A DNA stretch of 5,318 nt from an uncultured Paraburkholderia sp. Its GTDB lineage: Bacteria; Pseudomonadota; Gammaproteobacteria; Burkholderiales; Burkholderiaceae. This document shows positions 1-5,318 of the stretch, in pieces. The stretch covers positions 1 through 5,318 of the forward strand of contig CALFSF010000158.1 in the NCBI GenBank assembly GCA_937917025.1, written 5' to 3'. The notes under the pieces are model-generated. The model was not told the DNA's origin. It searched no databases and saw nothing but the letters and a program-made list of their open reading frames with translations. Each line of letters starts with the position of its first letter. The stretch's first letter is position 1. Both the position numbers and the translations under genes were made by a program.

Positions 1-16
1 CTGTCTTTTGCGTCAT
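1..16 (-). CDS. eda: Start of a gene coupled to edd, probably KDPG aldolase (partial)
   Basis: On the minus strand an ATG (14-16) opens a frame reading M-T-Q-K-T before the window ends. It begins two bases after the edd stop codon (19-21). A good ribosome binding site, GGGAG (24-28), lies inside the last codons of edd, seven bases from the ATG, so translation is probably coupled to edd. Five residues cannot identify a protein. The name rests on context: edd is commonly followed by eda, whose product splits 2-keto-3-deoxy-6-phosphogluconate into pyruvate and glyceraldehyde-3-phosphate. A different sugar-catabolic gene is possible. That a gene starts here is fairly likely; its identity is inference. 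Confidence 0.5.
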
Positions 17-18
17 GT

Positions 19-1881
19 TCATGCTCCCTGTTTCTGCAATTCGTGAATTTCGCCGACCATCGGACCGAACACCGATGCGCCATGTTCCGCCGGCGCCGCC
101 GACGCACGGAAGACGCCGAACAGTTCGCGGCCAAAGCCGACTTCGTTTTCCGCCTGATGCGCCGGCTGCGCGACCGCGCGCGCCGCCCATGTGGCGGCAT
201 CGATCTCGACGTCGAGCACGCCCGCTTCGGCGTCGATGACGATCGTATCGCCCGTCTGCACCTTGCCGATCGGCCCTTGCAGCAACGCTTCCGGTGAAAT
301 GTGAATGACCGCCGGCACCTTGCCCGACGCGCCGGACATCCGTCCGTCGGTTACAAGCGCGACGTGGAAACCCTGATCCTGCAACACGCCGAGCAGCGGC
401 GTCAAACGATGCAGTTCGGGCATGCCGTTTGCCCGCGCGCCCTGGAAGCGCACGACGGCCACGAAATCGCGCTTCAACTCGCCCCTGTCGAACGCTTCCT
501 GCACGGCTTCCTGCGAATCGAACACGATGGCCGGCGCCTTCACCTTGCGATGCTGCGCCGCAACCGCCGAAATCTTGATGACACCGCGACCGAGCTTGCC
601 CTGCATCAGACGCAGGCCGCCATCGGGCTGGAACGGCTCCTTGATGCTGCGCAGCACGGCGGTGTCGTGGCTATCCGCCGCGCCCGGCGTCCACGCCAGC
701 TTGCCGTCGATCAGCTTCGGCTCTTCGGTGTAATGCGACAGGCCGCGCCCGGCCACCGTGTTGACGTCTTCGTGCATCAGGCCGTCTTCGAGCAGGTTGC
801 GGATCAGGAACGCCATGCCGCCGGCCGCGTGGAAGTGGTTCACGTCGGCCTTGCCGTTCGGGTAGACCTTGGCGAGCAGCGGCACCGCCTGCGACAGCGT
901 GTCGAAGTCGTCCCAGTCGATCACGATGCCCGCGGCGCGCGCGATCGCGACCAGATGCAGCGTATGGTTCGTCGAGCCGCCGGTTGCCAGCAGACCGACG
1001 ATCCCGTTGACGATCGCCTTCTCGTCGATGACGTGCCCGATCGGCGTGTAGTTGCCGCGCTCAGCCGTCAGGTCGAGCACGCGGCGCGCGGCCTGCGCGG
1101 TGAGCGCGTCGCGCAGCGGCGTGTGCGGGTGGACGAACGCCGAGCCCGGCAGATGCAGGCCCATCACTTCCATCAGCATCTGGTTGCTGTTCGCCGTGCC
1201 GTAGAACGTGCAGGTACCGTGGCCATGATAGGCAGCCGCTTCCGCTTCGAGCAGCGCATCGCGGCCCACTTCGCCGCAGGCGAATTTCTGGCGGATCTTC
1301 GCCTTGTCGTCGTTCGAGAGGCCGCTCGTCATCGGGCCGGCCGGCACGAAGATCGTCGGCAGATGGCCGAATTGCAGCGCGCCGATCAAGAGGCCCGGCA
1401 CGATCTTGTCGCACACGCCGAGGCACAGCGCCGCGTCGAACATGTTGTGCGTGAGCGCGACGGCCGTGCTCATCGCGATCACTTCGCGCGAAAAGAGCGA
1501 CAGTTCCATGCCCGCGTTGCCCTGCGTGACGCCATCGCACATCGCCGGCACGCCGCCCGCGAACTGCGCGACGCCGCCGTTTTCACGCGCGGCCGCCTTG
1601 ATGATGTCGGGGAAATTCTTGTACGGCGCGTGCGCCGACAGCATCTCGTTGTACGACGAAACGATGCCGATGTTCGGTTCGCGGATCGTCTTGATCGCGA
1701 GCTTCTCCTTGCCCTCGAGGCCGGCGAAGCCATGAGCGAGGTTCGCGCACGACAGCGCGCCGCGCGCCGGAAACTTGCCCTGCGCGCGGTCGATGCCCGC
1801 CAGATAGGCAGCGCGGCTGGGCTTGCTGCGTTCGATCACGCGTTGCGTGACCTTCGTCAATTGCGGATGCGGGGAAACCAT
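19..1881 (-). CDS. edd: Phosphogluconate dehydratase (Entner-Doudoroff pathway)
   Basis: This cytoplasmic enzyme dehydrates 6-phosphogluconate to 2-keto-3-deoxy-6-phosphogluconate, the first committed step of the Entner-Doudoroff pathway. The 620-residue product is slightly longer than the E. coli enzyme (about 603) and is collinear with the IlvD/Edd family throughout. Family signature 1 is seen at about 157-170 (CDKIVPGLLIGALQ) and signature 2 at about 511-532 (TDGRMSGASG followed by KVPAVIHISPEA). Cys157 and Cys224 (in GTCTFYG) match the cysteines known to bind the 4Fe-4S cluster in this family; Cys115 (in MCDG) is a further conserved-looking cysteine. The length and the FYGTAN stretch fit Edd better than the paralogue IlvD (dihydroxy-acid dehydratase). 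The start is supported by AAGGAG five bases upstream. The gene is divergent from a HexR-type regulator and probably heads an edd-eda operon. No damage is visible. Confidence 0.97.
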   Translation of the reverse strand: MVSPHPQLTKVTQRVIERSKPSRAAYLAGIDRAQGKFPARGALSCANLAHGFAGLEGKEKLAIKTIREPNIGIVSSYNEMLSAHAPYKNFPDIIKAAARENGGVAQFAGGVPAMCDGVTQGNAGMELSLFSREVIAMSTAVALTHNMFDAALCLGVCDKIVPGLLIGALQFGHLPTIFVPAGPMTSGLSNDDKAKIRQKFACGEVGRDALLEAEAAAYHGHGTCTFYGTANSNQMLMEVMGLHLPGSAFVHPHTPLRDALTAQAARRVLDLTAERGNYTPIGHVIDEKAIVNGIVGLLATGGSTNHTLHLVAIARAAGIVIDWDDFDTLSQAVPLLAKVYPNGKADVNHFHAAGGMAFLIRNLLEDGLMHEDVNTVAGRGLSHYTEEPKLIDGKLAWTPGAADSHDTAVLRSIKEPFQPDGGLRLMQGKLGRGVIKISAVAAQHRKVKAPAIVFDSQEAVQEAFDRGELKRDFVAVVRFQGARANGMPELHRLTPLLGVLQDQGFHVALVTDGRMSGASGKVPAVIHISPEALLQGPIGKVQTGDTIVIDAEAGVLDVEIDAATWAARAVAQPAHQAENEVGFGRELFGVFRASAAPAEHGASVFGPMVGEIHELQKQGA

Positions 1882-1886
1882 CGAAG

Positions 1887-1892
1887 CTCCTT
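1887..1892 (-). promoter_or_regulatory. Ribosome binding site of edd
   Basis: Read on the minus strand this is AAGGAG, a near-complete Shine-Dalgarno sequence five bases before the ATG at 1879-1881. It fixes the edd start and predicts efficient translation. The regulator start on the other side of the intergenic region has only a weak site. Confidence 0.85.
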
Positions 1893-1945
1893 CGTCGCTG
1901 GCTGCGCGGGGCTCGCACGCGGCGCCAGATTGATATCGCGGGGGA

Positions 1946-1960
1946 CGGCTTTCGCAGCCG
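1946..1960 (-). other. Small hairpin at the predicted 5' end of the edd mRNA
   Basis: The minus strand reads CGGCT-GCGAA-AGCCG, a perfect five-base-pair stem with a five-base loop. If the predicted edd promoter is right, transcription starts near 1962, so this hairpin would sit within the first few bases of an mRNA leader of about 80 nt. Hairpins at the extreme 5' end can protect transcripts from decay, but in GC-rich DNA a 5-bp stem can easily occur by chance. There is no T-tract, so it is not an intrinsic terminator. Confidence 0.3.
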
Positions 1961-1968
1961 ACAATGCG

Positions 1969-1997
1969 ATGTTAGTAGAAAAACTACATAACCGCAA
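1969..1997 (-). promoter_or_regulatory. Predicted sigma-70-type promoter of edd
   Basis: On the minus strand a -35-like TTGCGG (1992-1997) and a -10-like TAACAT (1969-1974, four of six consensus bases) are separated by exactly 17 bp. Transcription would start near 1962, leaving a leader of about 80 nt. The elements alone are modest. Support comes from their position in the AT-rich part of the intergenic region and from a HexR-like operator that fills the spacer, a classical place for repression. Another promoter in this interval is possible. Confidence 0.45.
1974..1988 (-). promoter_or_regulatory. HexR-like operator at the edd promoter
   Basis: The minus strand reads TGTAGTTTTTCTACT. It contains the inverted repeat GTAG-TTTTT-CTAC and matches 13 of 15 positions of the HexR consensus I recall for gammaproteobacteria (TGTARTWWWAYTACA). 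Its first ten bases are identical to the operator near the regulator gene (2102-2126), in opposite orientation. It lies between the proposed -35 and -10 elements of edd, so bound repressor would block RNA polymerase. The motif match and its place beside a hexR-type gene make the assignment likely; binding itself is inferred. Confidence 0.65.
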
Positions 1998-2025
1998 CGA
2001 CCTGACGGCTCACTATTCGAGATAG

Positions 2026-2073
2026 CAAAATCGCCCAGAGAGCCTTTCCATACGGCGCTTAAGACAAAATCGC
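2026..2073. repeat. Pair of 9-bp direct repeats in the edd/regulator intergenic region
   Basis: CAAAATCGC occurs at 2026-2034 and again at 2065-2073, 39 bp apart from start to start, between the two HexR-like operators. The pair lies upstream of the predicted edd promoter, where an activator could bind. The spacing is not a whole number of helical turns, the copies are short, and their flanks differ, so chance is a real possibility. I recognise no known regulator motif here. Confidence 0.25.
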
Positions 2074-2101
2074 AACCAACCCAGGGATTACACCTACAGC
2101 G

Positions 2102-2126
2102 GGATATGTAGTTTTTGTACATATCC
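2102..2126 (+). promoter_or_regulatory. Perfect 25-bp palindrome, HexR-like operator of the regulator gene
   Basis: Nine-base arms GGATATGTA (2102-2110) and TACATATCC (2118-2126) are perfect inverted complements around the spacer GTTTTTG. The core TGTAGTTTTTGTACA (2107-2121) matches 13 of 15 positions of the recalled gammaproteobacterial HexR consensus and shares ten identical bases with the operator at 1974-1988. It overlaps the proposed -35 element of the downstream regulator gene, which suggests autorepression. The symmetry extends beyond the usual 15-bp core, which may mean a higher-affinity site or contacts by a dimer of dimers. The palindrome is directly visible; the protein that binds it is inferred. 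Confidence 0.8.
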
Positions 2127-2143
2127 ACGCGATCGGCTATAGT
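2115..2143 (+). promoter_or_regulatory. Predicted promoter of the HexR-type regulator
   Basis: A good -10 element TATAGT (2138-2143, five of six consensus bases) is preceded at exactly 17 bp by TTGTAC (2115-2120), a weak -35 that begins with TTG. Transcription would start near 2150, giving a leader of about 27 nt before the ATG at 2177. The -35 lies inside the right half of the 25-bp palindrome, so a repressor bound there would compete with RNA polymerase. Confidence 0.6.
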
Positions 2144-2176
2144 CCACGCATTCTTCAGCATAGTGCGAGTTTTCCG

Positions 2177-3061
2177 ATGATGCTGTCCCAGGTGGAGGCA
2201 ATGCGCGACCAGCTGCGTCCGTCCGAGCGCAAGCTGGCTGACTACGTGATCGAGGCGCCCCGCGAGGTGCTCGATCTGTCGATGACGGAAGTGGCGGCGC
2301 GCGCGGGCGTGAGCCAGCCGACGATCGCGCGTTTCTGTCGCGCGCTCGGTTTTTCAGGTTTCAGGGAGTTCAAGATTCGTCTCGCGCAAGGCATTGCGGC
2401 CGAGGTGCCCGCGGTTTATCGCGACGTGCGCGCGGACGAGCCGGCGCCGGGTGTCGCCGCGAAAGTGCTCGACCGGACGATCGGCGCGCTGATCCAGGTG
2501 CGCAACAACCTCTCGTCGGATAGCGTGGCGGCGGCGATCGCGCTCCTCGCCGATGCGCGACGCATCGAGTTCTACGGCGCGGGCGGCTCGGGCATCGCGG
2601 CGCTCGACGTGCAGCACAAGTTTTTCCGCCTCGGCGTGCCAAGCGTCGCGTATTCGGATCCGCATACGTTCCTGATGTCGGCGGCGCTGCTGGGCAAGGG
2701 CGACGTCGTGGTCGCGATTTCGAATACCGGGCGCACGCGCGATATCGTCGATGCCGCGCGCTCCGCGCTGGCCGCGGGCGCGAAGGTGATCGCGATCACG
2801 CACGGCAATTCGCCGCTCGCGCGGCTTGCCACGGTCGGGCTGTACGCGAACGTCGATGAAGACACGGATATCTTTTCGCCGATGACGTCGCGCGTTTCGC
2901 ATCTCGCGATCGGCGACATTCTGGCGGTGGGCGTGGCGCTCAGGCTGGGGCCGGAACTGCTCGGCAAGCTCGCTGAGGCGAAGGACATCTTGCGGCGACG
3001 CCGGATCGAGGACGCCGCCACGGGTGCGAACAAACCCGCGGCAAACGCGGCGAAGCGCTGA
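2177..3061 (+). CDS. hexR: RpiR/MurR family transcriptional regulator, HexR type
   Basis: This 294-residue DNA-binding repressor probably controls Entner-Doudoroff genes. Residues 1-75 form an RpiR-type N-terminal domain with a helix-turn-helix at about 36-56 (EVAARAGVSQPTIARFCR). Residues about 125-255 are a SIS sugar-phosphate isomerase domain, with glycine-rich GAGGSG at 134-139 and SNTGRT at 182-187 as likely phosphosugar contacts. The segment EDTDIFSPMTSR (228-239) closely resembles E. coli HexR, which separates it from MurR or RpiR proper. In known HexR proteins KDPG, the Edd product, releases DNA. The last 15 or so residues are a loose Ala/Lys tail. ATG codons stand in tandem at 2177 and 2180, preceded only by a weak GCGAG site, so either may be used. 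Some Burkholderia also carry a glucokinase-HexR fusion; this one stands alone. Confidence 0.88.
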   Translation: MMLSQVEAMRDQLRPSERKLADYVIEAPREVLDLSMTEVAARAGVSQPTIARFCRALGFSGFREFKIRLAQGIAAEVPAVYRDVRADEPAPGVAAKVLDRTIGALIQVRNNLSSDSVAAAIALLADARRIEFYGAGGSGIAALDVQHKFFRLGVPSVAYSDPHTFLMSAALLGKGDVVVAISNTGRTRDIVDAARSALAAGAKVIAITHGNSPLARLATVGLYANVDEDTDIFSPMTSRVSHLAIGDILAVGVALRLGPELLGKLAEAKDILRRRRIEDAATGANKPAANAAKR

Positions 3062-3478
3062 TCAGAACGGCTTGATCACGACGAGCGCGACAGCGGCGAG
3101 CAAGCCGAGGACCGGGAGTTCGTTGAACATCCGGTACCACCGGTCCGAGCGCCGGTTTTCGCCGCGCTCGAATGTGCGCAGCAGGACGCCGCAATACAGG
3201 TGATAGACGACGAGCAGCACGACCACGCCGACCTTCGCGTGAATCCAGCCCTGCCCGCGTCCGATGCCGACCGCGAGCCACAGCCACAGCCCGCACGCAA
3301 GCGCGGGCACGGCGATCAGCGTCATGAAGCGAAACAGTTTGCGCGCCATGATCAGGAGCCGCTTGACCGCGGCGGGTTCCGTTTCCATCGCCAGATTCAC
3401 GAAGATGCGCGGCAGGTAAAAGAGCCCTGCAAACCAGGCAGCAACCAGTACGATGTGAAACGTCTTCACCCAGAGCAT
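3062..3478 (-). CDS. hemJ: HemJ family protoporphyrinogen IX oxidase (often labelled CopD family)
   Basis: This 138-residue inner-membrane protein belongs to the HemJ/UPF0093 family, whose members oxidise protoporphyrinogen IX to protoporphyrin IX, the penultimate step of heme synthesis. Four hydrophobic segments are visible at about 3-25, 51-73, 82-104 and 118-136. Family hallmarks are FHI with WFAGLFYLPR (7-24), GWIHAK (77-82), YH (92-93), FNELP (118-122) and the terminal KPF. A histidine and a lysine are reported essential in cyanobacterial HemJ; here His8 and Lys82 are the likely equivalents. Databases often call such proteins CopD because of a distant relation to copper-resistance membrane proteins, but the short length and these motifs favour HemJ. 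The start has AAGGA six bases upstream. It follows proA by 56 bp without a visible terminator, and its stop touches the hexR stop. Confidence 0.82.
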   Translation of the reverse strand: MLWVKTFHIVLVAAWFAGLFYLPRIFVNLAMETEPAAVKRLLIMARKLFRFMTLIAVPALACGLWLWLAVGIGRGQGWIHAKVGVVVLLVVYHLYCGVLLRTFERGENRRSDRWYRMFNELPVLGLLAAVALVVIKPF

Positions 3479-3484
3479 CGGTGG

Positions 3485-3489
3485 TCCTT
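3485..3489 (-). promoter_or_regulatory. Ribosome binding site of hemJ
   Basis: The minus strand reads AAGGA six bases before the ATG at 3476-3478, supporting that start. The rest of the 56-bp gap to proA (3479-3534) shows no terminator-like hairpin and no convincing promoter, so hemJ is probably read from the proA transcript. Confidence 0.75.
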
Positions 3490-3534
3490 GAATACTTGTT
3501 GTGTGATTGGCGTGATGACGAAGAGGCTCGCGCG

Positions 3535-4806
3535 TTACTGACGCCCTTCCCCATACCCCAGCACGACGTATTTCATCGACGTCAGGCCTTCCAGCCCAAC
3601 CGGTCCACGTGCGTGCAGCTTGTCGTTCGAGATGCCGATTTCCGCGCCGAGGCCGAACTCGAAACCATCCGCGAAACGCGTCGATGCGTTGACCATCACG
3701 CTCGCCGAATCCACTTCGCGCAGGAAACGCATCGCGCGGTCGTGGTCTTCGGTGACGATCGCATCCGTGTGCGCCGAGCTGTATTCGTTGATGTGCCCGA
3801 TCGCCGCGTCGATGCCATCGACGACCTTGATCGCCAGCACCGGCGCGAGATATTCGGTGCGCCAGTCTTCCTCGGTGGCGTCGACGAGCGGGCCGACACC
3901 CGCCGCTTCGAGCACGGCGCGCGCCGCCGGGTCGACGCGCAGCTCGACCTCCTTGCCGCGATACAGCTTGCCGAGCGGCGGCAGCACTTCATTCGCGATG
4001 CCGCGCGCGACCAGCAGCGTTTCCATCGTGTTGCACGTGCCGTAGCGATGCGTCTTCGCGTTATCGCAGACGGTGAGCGCCTTCGCGATATCCGCGCGGT
4101 CGTCGACATAGACGTGACAGATGCCGTCCAGATGCTTGATCATCGGCACGCGCGCTTCTTCCATCAGCCGCGCGATCAGGCTCTTGCCGCCGCGCGGCAC
4201 GATCACGTCGACGTATTCCGTCATCGTGATCAGCACGCCGACCGCCGCGCGATCCGACGTGCCCACGACCTGCACCGCGTCCTGCGGCAGGCCGGCCGCT
4301 TCCAGCCCTTCGCCGATCAGCTTCGCGAGCGCCGTGTTGCATTCGAGCGCCTCGGAGCCGCCGCGCAGGATCGTGGCGTTGCCGGACTTCAGGCACAACG
4401 CAGCGGCGTCGATCGTCACGTTCGGACGCGATTCGTAGATGATGCCGATCACACCCAGCGGCACGCGCATCTGCCCGACCTGAATGCCGCTCGGACGATA
4501 CTTGAGGTTGCTGATTTCACCGATCGGGTCCGACAGCGCCGCGACCTGGCGCAGGCCCTCGACCATCGTCTTCAGCGCCTTGTCGGAGAGCGTCAGACGG
4601 TCGATGAACGCGGCGTCGTGGCCTTTCTCGCGGGCCTTCGCGACGTCGCGCGCGTTCGCGGCTTTCAACGTCGCCGCGTCGCGTTCGATGGCGTTCGCCA
4701 CGGCTTCCAGCGCCGCGTTCTTCGCGGCCGTCGAGGCGCGCGCCATCGCACGCGAAGCGTGTCGCGCGCGGCGGCCGAGGTCGGTCATGTACTGGGTGAT
4801 GTCCAT
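3535..4806 (-). CDS. proA: Gamma-glutamyl phosphate reductase (glutamate-5-semialdehyde dehydrogenase)
   Basis: This cytoplasmic enzyme reduces gamma-glutamyl phosphate to glutamate-5-semialdehyde with NADPH, the second step of proline synthesis from glutamate after ProB. The 423-residue product matches the family's usual length (417 in E. coli) and is collinear with it. Key stretches are VPLGVIGIIYESRPNV (115-130) and SGNATILRGG (141-150) in the nucleotide-binding domain, and the catalytic Cys258 in GTCNTMETLL. The ProA signature lies at 329-350: Val329, then AIGHINEYSSAHTDAI. The C-terminal NASTRFADG and KLHARGPVGLEGLT are also typical. The ATG at 4804-4806 has only a weak AAGAGAA site upstream. 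Another Met at residue 7 is possible, but the longer start is preferred because the N-terminal helix then has normal length. proB is not in the window, as is usual when the two genes are separate. Confidence 0.97.
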   Translation of the reverse strand: MDITQYMTDLGRRARHASRAMARASTAAKNAALEAVANAIERDAATLKAANARDVAKAREKGHDAAFIDRLTLSDKALKTMVEGLRQVAALSDPIGEISNLKYRPSGIQVGQMRVPLGVIGIIYESRPNVTIDAAALCLKSGNATILRGGSEALECNTALAKLIGEGLEAAGLPQDAVQVVGTSDRAAVGVLITMTEYVDVIVPRGGKSLIARLMEEARVPMIKHLDGICHVYVDDRADIAKALTVCDNAKTHRYGTCNTMETLLVARGIANEVLPPLGKLYRGKEVELRVDPAARAVLEAAGVGPLVDATEEDWRTEYLAPVLAIKVVDGIDAAIGHINEYSSAHTDAIVTEDHDRAMRFLREVDSASVMVNASTRFADGFEFGLGAEIGISNDKLHARGPVGLEGLTSMKYVVLGYGEGRQ

Positions 4807-4884
4807 CGTCGTTCTCTTGGTGTCGCGCCTGACTCACGCGCGGCGCGCGGGCAGGAATAGCTGGATTGGCGAAAAGATGCGTCG

Positions 4885-4915
4885 ATTGTAAGTCGGGGAC
4901 GGCGGCTTTGCTGAA
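4885..4915 (-). promoter_or_regulatory. Possible proA promoter between holA and proA
   Basis: The 152-bp gap between holA and proA contains, on the minus strand, TACAAT (4885-4890), five of six consensus -10 bases. The -35 is poor: TTCAGC (4910-4915) at a wide 19-bp spacing. Transcription would start about 70 nt before the proA ATG. The gap holds no clear holA terminator: its best hairpin (4920-4935, 5-bp stem) lacks a T-tract. Read-through from holA into proA therefore remains possible. Confidence 0.35.
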
Positions 4916-4947
4916 GGTGCGTCCATCGCCGGACGTCAACTGGCGGT

Positions 4948-4967
4948 ATCAGCGTGGATCAGCGTGG
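4948..4967. repeat. 10-bp tandem duplication at the holA stop codon
   Basis: ATCAGCGTGG is repeated twice without a gap (4948-4957 and 4958-4967). The holA stop codon (minus-strand TGA, 4959-4961) lies in the second copy. Removing one copy would leave the same stop in frame, so the duplication does not change the protein. It looks like a small slippage event. Confidence 0.6.
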
Positions 4968-5318
4968 CCGCGACGCTGGGCGGCCTGGCGCTGCCGCCGT
5001 TGACCTCGCTCCCACTCCCGGCGCGGATTTCACCGGCGAGGCAACCGTCATCGCCAGTTCGAAAAGTCCGCTCCACGGGTCAGGCGGCGGATCGTGACGA
5101 TGATCGCCCGGCGTGCCGCCGGACAGACCCTTCACCTGACGGTCGAGCCGTGCCGCCAGCGCGAGACCCTTTTCGAGCGCGGCCTCCGTGACACGCGACA
5201 GCGCCGGCCCGACGAGCCGCTCGCGCGGACCCCACACGCGATTTTCGCGCAGCAGGATCGCGAGCGGCTTGCCCGTCTCGACACCGCGCTTGATGAGCCG
5301 CAACGTCCGCACCTCCTC
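4959..5318 (-). CDS. holA: DNA polymerase III delta subunit, C-terminal part (partial)
   Basis: The last 119 codons of a gene continue past the right edge on the minus strand; the frame is open to base 5318, so the GTG at 5310-5312 is not the start. The helical segment with RVWGPRERLV, LARLDRQVKGL-like spacing (AARLDRQVKGL) and DPWSGLFELAMTVA matches the C-terminal domain of HolA, the clamp-loader subunit that opens the beta sliding clamp and joins the gamma/tau-delta-delta' ring through this domain. Two parts are unusual: a Gly/His/Pro-rich insert (GGTPGDHRHDPPP) before DPW, and a tail of about 26 residues rich in Pro, Ala, Ser and Arg after the last conserved helix. E. coli HolA ends shortly after that helix. 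Family assignment is by pattern on a fragment. holA followed by proA is a gene order I recall from Burkholderia. Confidence 0.85.
   Translation of the reverse strand, partial: EEVRTLRLIKRGVETGKPLAILLRENRVWGPRERLVGPALSRVTEAALEKGLALAARLDRQVKGLSGGTPGDHRHDPPPDPWSGLFELAMTVASPVKSAPGVGARSTAAAPGRPASRPR

Noticed and set aside
301..2025. A 574-codon open frame on the plus strand antisense to edd
   Set aside because: It mirrors edd, is rich in Arg/His/Ala as expected from reading GC-biased codons backwards, and matches no family I recognise. Long antisense frames are common opposite GC-rich genes.
1583..2161. A minus-strand frame crossing the edd-hexR intergenic region and entering edd in another frame
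   Set aside because: It runs through both operators and the promoters, then through edd out of frame with Arg/Ser-rich shadow sequence. No ribosome binding site stands out.
4840..4853. GC alternation (CGCGCG/GCGCG) before proA as a regulatory hairpin
   Set aside because: Simple CG-rich sequence is expected in this genome and several equivalent foldings exist; nothing singles out a functional structure.
3481..4860. A 459-codon open frame on the plus strand antisense to proA
   Set aside because: Same reasoning: Arg/Asp/His-rich composition, no recognisable domain, and full overlap with an intact, clearly conserved proA.
4920..4935. Hairpin CGTCC-N6-GGACG after holA as a terminator
   Set aside because: The stem is only five base pairs and no T-tract follows on the minus strand.
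1..5318. Search for a mobile element, toxin-antitoxin pair, defence gene, CRISPR or riboswitch
   Set aside because: All recognisable genes are housekeeping or central metabolism, composition is uniform apart from the AT-rich operator region, and I see no terminal repeats, repeat arrays or conserved riboswitch features.

Overview
The window looks like ordinary chromosomal core sequence from a high-GC betaproteobacterium, most likely Burkholderia or a close relative (Paraburkholderia). The evidence is strong G/C bias at third codon positions, protein sequences typical of that group, and the gene neighbourhood holA-proA-hemJ beside a HexR-type regulator and Entner-Doudoroff genes. I see no mobile element, CRISPR array, tRNA or rRNA, and no new multi-gene system.

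Layout from left to right. Positions 1-16 (minus strand) hold the first five codons of a gene that starts two bases after the edd stop, probably eda. Positions 19-1881 (minus) are edd, 6-phosphogluconate dehydratase. Positions 1882-2176 are a divergent intergenic region, AT-rich in its middle, with two HexR-like operators that share the 10-mer TGTAGTTTTT. Each is read toward its own gene, and each overlaps a predicted promoter, one for edd and one for the regulator. Positions 2177-3061 (plus) are an RpiR/HexR family regulator. It converges with hemJ (3062-3478, minus), and both stop codons lie in the single palindromic hexamer TGATCA. proA (3535-4806, minus) and the 3' end of holA (4959-5318, minus, cut by the window edge) complete a same-strand block holA-proA-hemJ.

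The edd-eda side and the regulator form a plausible self-contained control unit. Edd makes 2-keto-3-deoxy-6-phosphogluconate (KDPG), KDPG aldolase splits it, and characterised HexR proteins are repressors released by KDPG. The operator positions suggest that the regulator represses both edd and itself. The holA-proA-hemJ block combines unrelated housekeeping roles: the clamp-loader delta subunit, proline synthesis and the oxygen-independent-type protoporphyrinogen oxidase of heme synthesis. These genes probably share transcripts rather than a pathway. The most useful points for follow-up are the two operators, the zero-gap convergent junction, and the identity of the small membrane protein as HemJ rather than a copper-resistance CopD protein.
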